From Castellaniella sp044508625 (GTDB lineage: Bacteria > Pseudomonadota > Gammaproteobacteria > Burkholderiales > Burkholderiaceae_B), in NCBI GenBank assembly GCA_044508625.1, contig JBIQHJ010000066.1, positions 1 to 18,394 on the forward strand: DNA of 18,394 nucleotides. Reading direction: 5' to 3'. Shown here in pieces: positions 13,788-18,394 of this stretch. The notes under the pieces are model-generated. The model saw nothing but the letters and a program-made list of their open reading frames with translations, was not told the DNA's origin and made no database searches. How positions within the stretch are numbered: the stretch's first letter is position 1; every line of letters begins with the position of its first letter. The translations under genes and the position numbers were made by a program.

Positions 13788-14303
13788 TCACTCATAGTTC
13801 ATCGGCTCGTCGCCCGAACCCTTGGCCAGGATACGGCGCCTGACGATGATCAGGCAGAGTTCCTCGACCATGGCGACGAAGAGCACCAGCACGCCAAGGG
13901 CCATGAACGACTGCGGAATCCACAAAGGCGTGGCATCGAAATTCATCGAGGCGTCGTTGAAGACGAAAGACATCCAGGCCATGCTGCCCGCATGCCAGGC
14001 GAAATACCCGATCACCACGCAGCCACACGCAAGGCAGAGCAGCTCCAGGGCAAAGCGCGCCCGGGCGGGGAAGCGCTCCAGGAACAAGGTCACACGAATG
14101 TGATCCCCGCGCTGGAAGGCATCCGGCAGGGCCAGGAATGCCGACGCGGCCAGGAAATAGCCCGCATAGGCCTCGCCGCCCAGGAAGCCCAGGCCCAGCA
14201 GACGGTCGAGAATCATGGCGAGCTGCGCCATCAGCACCAGGGTGGCCGCCGCGCAGGCCAGCCCGAGCATGGCCCGGTAGAACGGTGTCAGGGGCGTGCG
14301 CAT
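13788..14303 (-). CDS. dctQ: TRAP transporter small permease (DctQ)
   Basis: A 171-residue membrane protein with four predicted helices (about 12-32, 43-60, 84-104 and 132-155), typical for the DctQ subunit. The motif FQRGDHIRVTLFLERFPARAR is the usual cytoplasmic/hinge segment between helices two and three (positions about 63-83). It pairs with DctM in the inner membrane to receive substrate from the periplasmic DctP. The start ATG at 14303 follows the dctP stop by 7 bp; the next gene, dctM, follows closely, giving the common P-Q-M order. Confidence 0.94.
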   Translation of the reverse strand: MRTPLTPFYRAMLGLACAAATLVLMAQLAMILDRLLGLGFLGGEAYAGYFLAASAFLALPDAFQRGDHIRVTLFLERFPARARFALELLCLACGCVVIGYFAWHAGSMAWMSFVFNDASMNFDATPLWIPQSFMALGVLVLFVAMVEELCLIIVRRRILAKGSGDEPMNYE

Positions 14304-14310
14304 GGGACCA

Positions 14311-15282
14311 CTATTTGCGATAGGAGTCCAGGATCTTCCGGCCGTCGGCGCCGGCCCGCTCGAGCCAGCCGCCTTCCAGCGACTTGGCCACCTGCTGCAT
14401 GTCGGCCACCAGTTCCGGGGAAGGCGCGCTTACGACCACGCCGTTCGCTCGCAGGGCCTCGAGCGCGTTGTCCGTGTCGTCTCGCACCATCTGCCAGCCG
14501 CGCTTTTCAGCCTTGGCGGAAAGCTCGAGCACCGTATTCCGGATCTCGGCGCCCAGTGCTTCCAGGTCCTTTTCATTGGCCAGCACCATCCGCTTGGGGT
14601 AGGCCAGATCCATGGTGTAGAAATACTTCACGTTCTCCCAGGCCTTCATGTCGACGCCCGTGCGCGCCGAAGTGGGAAAGGCCTGCACCATGCCCACGCC
14701 CAGGGCCTGCGAGAGCTCGGACAGCGCGATGGTGACGGGCTGGGCTCCCAGGCCGGAGCCGATCCGGGCCGTGACCGGATCATAGGCACGCCACTTCAGG
14801 CCGGCGAGGTCCGCCTTGGTGTTGATCGCGCGGTCGGCGAACAGCCCCTGCGGGGGGGAAGGCATCGTATAGAGCACGATGATCCCCTGCTTGCCCAGTT
14901 CCCTCTCGACATAGGGCTTCTGCACTTGCCAGAGCTTGTAGGCCTCGTCGAAGGACTTCGACAGCAGCGGCAGCGAATCGATGCTGAATATGGCGTTCTG
15001 GTTCTCGAGGATGCCGGAGGGCATCTCGCCGATCGAGACCTGCGACATGCGCAAGGCCCGGGGCAGCTCGCTGCCCTTGAACAGGGTGCCACTGGGATGC
15101 ACCACGATGGACAGCTTGCCCTGGGTGGCCTCGGAGATCTCTTTTGCGAAGAGCTCCATGTTCTGGGTCACTGGATTGGAAGGCGGCATATCCGTGGGGG
15201 CATCCCACTTCACTTGCGCCACGGCGGAATTCGCCAGGAGGATCGCTGCGACGATGGCAGCGCCCGCGACGGTCTTGTACAT
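14311..15282 (-). CDS. dctP: TRAP transporter periplasmic substrate-binding protein (DctP family)
   Basis: A 323-residue secreted protein. Residues 1-22 form a Sec signal peptide ending in AVA before Gln23. The DctP fold is shown by the N-terminal segment after cleavage, GTLFKGSELPRALRMSQVSIGE (65-86), and ADLAGLKWRAYDP with Arg165, the position that in characterised homologues salt-bridges the ligand carboxylate. The ligand is therefore probably a carboxylic acid. The start ATG at 15282 is preceded by AAGGAG seven bases upstream; an extension of 15 codons is open but unneeded. A free-standing 85-bp gap separates it from the GntR gene, with a stem-loop at 15301-15328. Confidence 0.95.
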   Translation of the reverse strand: MYKTVAGAAIVAAILLANSAVAQVKWDAPTDMPPSNPVTQNMELFAKEISEATQGKLSIVVHPSGTLFKGSELPRALRMSQVSIGEMPSGILENQNAIFSIDSLPLLSKSFDEAYKLWQVQKPYVERELGKQGIIVLYTMPSPPQGLFADRAINTKADLAGLKWRAYDPVTARIGSGLGAQPVTIALSELSQALGVGMVQAFPTSARTGVDMKAWENVKYFYTMDLAYPKRMVLANEKDLEALGAEIRNTVLELSAKAEKRGWQMVRDDTDNALEALRANGVVVSAPSPELVADMQQVAKSLEGGWLERAGADGRKILDSYRK

Positions 15283-15300
15283 GATGGTCTCCTTTTCTTT

Positions 15301-15328
15301 GATGCGCGGGCTGCGATCGGCCCGCATC
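15301..15328. promoter_or_regulatory. Stem-loop between the GntR gene and dctP
   Basis: GATGCGCGGGC (15301-15311) pairs with GCCCGCATC (15320-15328), leaving two unpaired bases and a loop of about eight. No U-run follows on either strand, so it is not an intrinsic terminator. It sits just upstream of the strong dctP ribosome site and could stabilise a processed transcript for the abundant binding protein. Confidence 0.35.
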
Positions 15329-15367
15329 GATGTAGGTTCGGTGAACAGCCCGCCGTGATGGCCTGGG

Positions 15368-16057
15368 CTACGCCAGCCCCCCTCGCTGCCGCGACAACTG
15401 CTGCTTCATCAACTCCGTGGTGGCGTGCATGTGGCTTTCCACCAGCCGTGCCGCCGCCGCGCCCTTGCCCGCCGCGATCTGGTCGACGATCAGGGTGTGT
15501 TCGGCAAGCGATTGCTGCATGCGGACGTGCACCGACTCATTGAGCTGGTAGCCGATCCGCATGGTGTGGCCCCGCAGGTGGGCCAGCGTATCGATCATCA
15601 GGGCGTTGTTGCAGGACTTCACGATCAGCATGTGGAAGTCCATGTTCGCGTCCACCCACAGCGTATGGTCCCCGGAGGCGACGATGGCCTGCTGCTCGGC
15701 CAGCAGGCTCCTGAGCTGTGGCACGACTTCGGCCCGCTTGTCCTCGGCGTCGGCAATCATCCTGGCACAGAAGCCTTCGATGCAGGCGCGCAGGGTGAAG
15801 ACTTCCTCCATGTGCTCGTTGCTGAGCGCTGTGATGCGCACCCCTGAATTGCGGACGAATTCGACGAAGCCTTCCTCGGCGAGCTGAAGCAAGGCCTCGC
15901 GGACCGGGGTGCGCGACACGCCCACCTGGTCGGCGATGCTTTGCTCGGACACCAGGGAACCGGGTACGAGACGGCCGCGCACGATGGCGTTGCGGATGCT
16001 CGCGAAAGCCTGCTCGCGCAGCGAGGGTTGTTTCTTGATCGGCGATACGATCGACAC
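15368..16057 (-). CDS. GntR-family transcriptional regulator, FCD (FadR/VanR-like) subfamily
   Basis: A 229-residue regulator. The N-terminal winged helix (about 10-75) has LREQAFASIRNAIVRGRL and SEQSIADQVGVSRTPVREAL, the GntR signature. The C-terminal FCD ligand domain has a candidate metal site Asn138-x3-His142, His187 and His209, the (D/N)-x3-H-xn-H-xm-H pattern of this subfamily, which typically binds a carboxylate ligand. I favour GTG at 16057 because AGGA lies nine bases before it; TTG at 16066 is the alternative. It is placed between the SDR and dctP genes on the same strand, so it likely represses the operon until the imported acid or a derivative binds. A candidate operator lies at 16888-16903. 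Confidence 0.94.
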   Translation of the reverse strand: MSIVSPIKKQPSLREQAFASIRNAIVRGRLVPGSLVSEQSIADQVGVSRTPVREALLQLAEEGFVEFVRNSGVRITALSNEHMEEVFTLRACIEGFCARMIADAEDKRAEVVPQLRSLLAEQQAIVASGDHTLWVDANMDFHMLIVKSCNNALMIDTLAHLRGHTMRIGYQLNESVHVRMQQSLAEHTLIVDQIAAGKGAAAARLVESHMHATTELMKQQLSRQRGGLA

Positions 16058-16115
16058 TTTGTTCAATCCTATTCAAGGCCTGGGACTGTCCAGGAGATGT
16101 TCATGGCCTGCGGAT

Positions 16116-16841
16116 TCAGTTCAGCAGGCCACATACGGAGACCCCGCCATCGACCAGCAGCACTTCGCCGCTGACGAAGCCGTTGCGAGGCGAGACGAGG
16201 AACGACACGGCATGGGCCACGTCCTGCGGCTGGCCAATCCGGCCCAGCGGCTGGCGGGATGCGAGCTGCGCGCGACGTTCCGGACCCCAGGCGTCGAGCA
16301 GCGGCGTGTCGATCGCGCCGGGTGCCACCGCATTCACGAGAATGCCGCGTGGGGCGAGCTCTGCCGCCAATGCGCGCGTCAGGCCGACCAGTGCGGATTT
16401 CGAGGCCACATAGTGGGCATAGTGCGCGGCGCCCAGATAGGCGCGCGACGCGATATTGGCGATGCGGCCCCGCCCCGTGGCCATTTTCCCGGCGGCGGCG
16501 CGCGACAAGATGAACGCGCTGAGGGCGTTGACCTGGAAGAGTCGGGTGAAGTCGGCCGCCGACAGCTCGTGCATCGGCTTTACCTCGAACACCCCGGCAT
16601 TGTTGACCAGGGCGTCCAGCCGCGGCAAACCGGCGATCAGGCCGGTGCAGGCCGCCTGGTCGGTGACGTCCAGGCGCACGGGGCGGACGGCGTCCGAGGC
16701 CAGTCCGGCCCTCTCGATCGCCTTGTCGAGGCGAGCGCGGTCGAGGTCGGCCATCACCACCCGAAAGCCGTCCTCGACCAAGCGGCAGGCCGTGGCCAGG
16801 CCGATGCCACCGGCGGCGCCAGTGACCAAGGCAAGAGGCAT
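16116..16841 (-). CDS. SDR-family NAD(P)-dependent oxidoreductase
   Basis: A classical short-chain dehydrogenase of 241 residues from the chosen start. It has the cofactor loop TGAAGGIG near the N-terminus, NNAG, and the catalytic tetrad Asn105, Ser132, Tyr144 and Lys148 (YVASK). The segment PGAIDTPLL and the C-terminal GEVLLVDGGVSV are typical. An Asp after the second strand (VVMADLD) suggests NAD over NADP preference. An upstream TTG at 16862 extends the protein by seven residues; neither start has a strong ribosome site. It is the first gene of the leftward transcript and probably oxidises or reduces an alcohol/keto intermediate of the pathway. Confidence 0.94.
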   Translation of the reverse strand: MPLALVTGAAGGIGLATACRLVEDGFRVVMADLDRARLDKAIERAGLASDAVRPVRLDVTDQAACTGLIAGLPRLDALVNNAGVFEVKPMHELSAADFTRLFQVNALSAFILSRAAAGKMATGRGRIANIASRAYLGAAHYAHYVASKSALVGLTRALAAELAPRGILVNAVAPGAIDTPLLDAWGPERRAQLASRQPLGRIGQPQDVAHAVSFLVSPRNGFVSGEVLLVDGGVSVCGLLN

Positions 16842-16887
16842 GGAAGAAGAATTCTCGAACAAAACGTGTCCCCCTGTGGCATCTCAC

Positions 16888-16903
16888 ATGTAGCATACTA
16901 CAT
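16888..16903. promoter_or_regulatory. Candidate operator for the GntR/FCD regulator in the divergent promoter region
   Basis: ATGTAGCATACTACAT consists of inverted repeats ATGTAG and CTACAT around CATA. The repeat can be extended to CATGTAG/CTACATG (16887-16904). Overlapping it, TAGCAT (16891-16896) and ATGCTA (16902-16907) form a second inverted repeat. GT...AC half-sites are usual for FCD-type GntR proteins. It lies 46 bp from the SDR start and about 130 bp from the rightward gene, so it could control both. The gap 16842-17032 has no gene. Confidence 0.6.
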
Positions 16904-17032
16904 GCTATCCTTGCGCCTATAGGGAAAAACGAGCATGCGCGCCTGAGCGTGGCGATGCCAGGGCGCGAGGCAAGACCGGCCGAACCCGGGGGCGACTCCC
17001 GTGGCGGCGGCCCATTTTTCAGGAGACCTCGC

Positions 17033-18229
17033 ATGATTCAAGCACCCGAGAACGGCATGTGGCCCAGCCCTTTCAATCAGCAGGCGACGGAGTGGGGCCG
17101 CGAGACGCGCAGCGTCCGTTTTGCGGACTGCACCCTGCGCGACGGCGAGCAGCAGGCGGGCATCGTTCTCGACCGCGACGCAAAGATCGAGATCGCGACG
17201 CTGCTGGATCAGCTCGGCGTCTACGAGATCGAGGCCGGCACGGTCGCCAGCAGCGACGAGGACCGCAGTGCGATCCGTGCCATCCTCGATGCGGGGCTCG
17301 CCGCCAAAGTCAGCGTGCTGTGCCGCGGCATGGAAAAGGACATCGACCTCGCGGCCTCGCTGGGCGTATGGGGCGTTCGTCTGAGCTTCCCCATCAGCGA
17401 CCTCGAGCGCGCCCACAAGCTCAAGGGCATCGGCAACGCCGAATACCTGGCCCGCGCGCTGGCCTTGACCCAACACGCCAAGGCCCTGGGCCTTGCCGTG
17501 ATCTTCAGCCCCTACGACACCACCCGGGCGGATCTGGCCTTCCTGTCGGAAGTCGTGCAGGCGCTGCAGGACAGCGGCACGGTCGACAGGCTGCGCATCG
17601 TGGATACGACCGGCTGCGCACTGCCGGAAGCCATCACCTTCCTGGTCTCCCGGATCCGGGCGGCGGCCCCCGTCCTGCCGTTGGAAATCCACTGCCACAA
17701 CGATTTCGGCCTGGCCTGCGCCAACACGCTGGCGGGCATCCGCGCAGGCGCCGACTACGTCTCCAGCACCATCAACGGCCTGGGCGAGCGCTGCGGCAAC
17801 GCCGCCACGGAGGACGTCGCCCTGGCCCTGGAAGTGCTCGAAGGCTACCGCACCGGCTTGCGGCTGGACCGGTTCCGCGAACTATCACAGCGGGTGGCCG
17901 CCCTGAGCGCCGTCCCCGTGCCCGTGAACAAGGCGGTGGTGGGCGACAACGCGTTCCGGCATGAAGCCGGTATGGTGGTCGCCGGCGTGCTGAAGGACCC
18001 CTTCACGGCCGAACCCTACAGCCCCGAGATCGTCGGCCAGACGCGGCAGATCCTGCTGGGCAAAAAGAGCGGCCTGGTCTCGATAGAGCACAAGCTGAAG
18101 GAACTGGGGCTGACGGCGGATGGCGACCGGAGCCAGGCGCTTCTGGAACGGGTCAAGGCCGTCTCGACCCGCAAGCGGCGTGCGATCACCGATGCGGAAT
18201 TCCGCGAGATCGTGGGCGAAGTCGGCTAG
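17033..18229 (+). CDS. DRE-TIM metallolyase, LeuA/homocitrate/citramalate synthase-like, short form
   Basis: A 398-residue Claisen-type acyltransferase of the HMGL-like TIM-barrel superfamily, condensing an acyl-CoA with a 2-oxoacid. Signature residues are FADCTLRDGEQQAG (30-43; Arg36, Asp37), metal-binding His220 and His222 in IHCHNDFG, NGLGERCGNAA (248-258), FRHEAG (308-313) and LLGKKSG (341-347). It lacks the C-terminal allosteric LeuA domain of full isopropylmalate synthases, so it is closer in length to NifV-type homocitrate synthase. The ATG at 17033 has AGGAG seven bases upstream; a 28-codon upstream extension is not favoured. It is the only plus-strand protein gene and is divergent from the SDR-GntR-TRAP operon, sharing the operator region. 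The 2-oxoacid may come from the cluster's aminotransferase. Confidence 0.92.
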   Translation: MIQAPENGMWPSPFNQQATEWGRETRSVRFADCTLRDGEQQAGIVLDRDAKIEIATLLDQLGVYEIEAGTVASSDEDRSAIRAILDAGLAAKVSVLCRGMEKDIDLAASLGVWGVRLSFPISDLERAHKLKGIGNAEYLARALALTQHAKALGLAVIFSPYDTTRADLAFLSEVVQALQDSGTVDRLRIVDTTGCALPEAITFLVSRIRAAAPVLPLEIHCHNDFGLACANTLAGIRAGADYVSSTINGLGERCGNAATEDVALALEVLEGYRTGLRLDRFRELSQRVAALSAVPVPVNKAVVGDNAFRHEAGMVVAGVLKDPFTAEPYSPEIVGQTRQILLGKKSGLVSIEHKLKELGLTADGDRSQALLERVKAVSTRKRRAITDAEFREIVGEVG

Positions 18230-18279
18230 GGATGCGGCGTGGCTGCCATGGCCGGCGCCCGTTTATGGGGTAGAGCCGC

Positions 18280-18308
18280 AAAAAACCCAACCGAAACGGT
18301 TGGGTTTT
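18280..18308. terminator. Bidirectional intrinsic terminator between the synthase gene and tRNA-Phe
   Basis: CCCAACC (18286-18292) pairs with GGTTGGG (18298-18304) around GAAAC. Six A bases precede and four T bases follow, so there is a U-tract on both strands, longer on the minus strand. It would terminate both the rightward synthase mRNA and the leftward tRNA transcript. Confidence 0.92.
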
Positions 18309-18309
18309 C

Positions 18310-18385
18310 TGGTGGCCCGGGGCGGAATCGAACCACCGACACAAGGATTTTCAATCCTCTGCTCTACCGACTGAGCTACCGGGCC
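18310..18385 (-). tRNA. tRNA-Phe (anticodon GAA)
   Basis: A 76-nt cloverleaf on the minus strand. The acceptor stem GGCCCGG (18385-18379) pairs with CCGGGCC (18320-18314), discriminator A, and CCA is encoded at 18312-18310. The D-arm reads GCTCAGTCGGTAGAGC, the anticodon loop TTGAAAA with GAA anticodon, and the T-arm GGTTCGATTCC. The gene is followed at once by the terminator at 18280-18308. Confidence 0.97.
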
Positions 18386-18394
18386 AAGACGCAG

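Noticed and set aside
18310..18385. tRNA-Phe as an integration site for a genomic island
   Set aside because: No integrase gene and no second copy of the tRNA 3' end can be seen in the window.

Overview
The window is about 18.4 kb of GC-rich DNA with the codon bias and gene content of a betaproteobacterium. The gene families (TRAP transporters, PxpBCA, QseBC-type regulators, many short catabolic operons) suggest Burkholderiales, plausibly Alcaligenaceae such as Bordetella or Achromobacter. That assignment is inference. Almost every gene lies on the minus strand; only the last protein gene is on the plus strand, and it faces a tRNA-Phe gene across a shared terminator.

Region A (1-4834, minus) is a five-gene catabolic operon: an old-yellow-enzyme flavin oxidoreductase, an M24 'pita-bread' hydrolase, a small DoxX membrane protein, a beta-hydroxyacid dehydrogenase, and a succinate-semialdehyde dehydrogenase cut by the left window edge. 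Its leader carries a full-consensus sigma-54 promoter, a consensus IHF site and, further upstream, an inverted repeat placed as an enhancer-protein site. The operon is therefore probably switched on by a substrate-responsive activator encoded outside this window. A plausible flow is reduction by the flavoenzyme, C-N bond hydrolysis by the M24 protein, and handling of a semialdehyde by the last two enzymes; the substrate is unknown.

Region B (4861-7850) is a QseBC-type two-component system followed by a periplasmic YgiW/YdeI-type OB-fold protein. Downstream of it lie an 11-bp tandem repeat array that runs into the ygiW-like stop codon, and an intrinsic terminator whose loop appears to have been invaded by a 50-bp palindromic mini-element with a 3-bp target duplication.

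Region C (7883-18229) is a second catabolic island. Reading leftwards from about 16.84 kb it encodes an SDR dehydrogenase, a GntR/FCD repressor, a DctP-DctQ-DctM TRAP transporter, a class IV aminotransferase, the three 5-oxoprolinase subunits in the order B-C-A, and a class V aminotransferase-fold enzyme. A divergent DRE-TIM acyltransferase of the LeuA/homocitrate/citramalate synthase type runs rightwards. A 16-bp palindrome in the divergent promoter region is a good candidate operator for the GntR protein. Together these suggest uptake of a carboxylated amino-acid- or lactam-like compound, ring opening, transamination and condensation with an acyl-CoA.

Region D (18280-18385) holds a bidirectional terminator and tRNA-Phe(GAA) on the minus strand.
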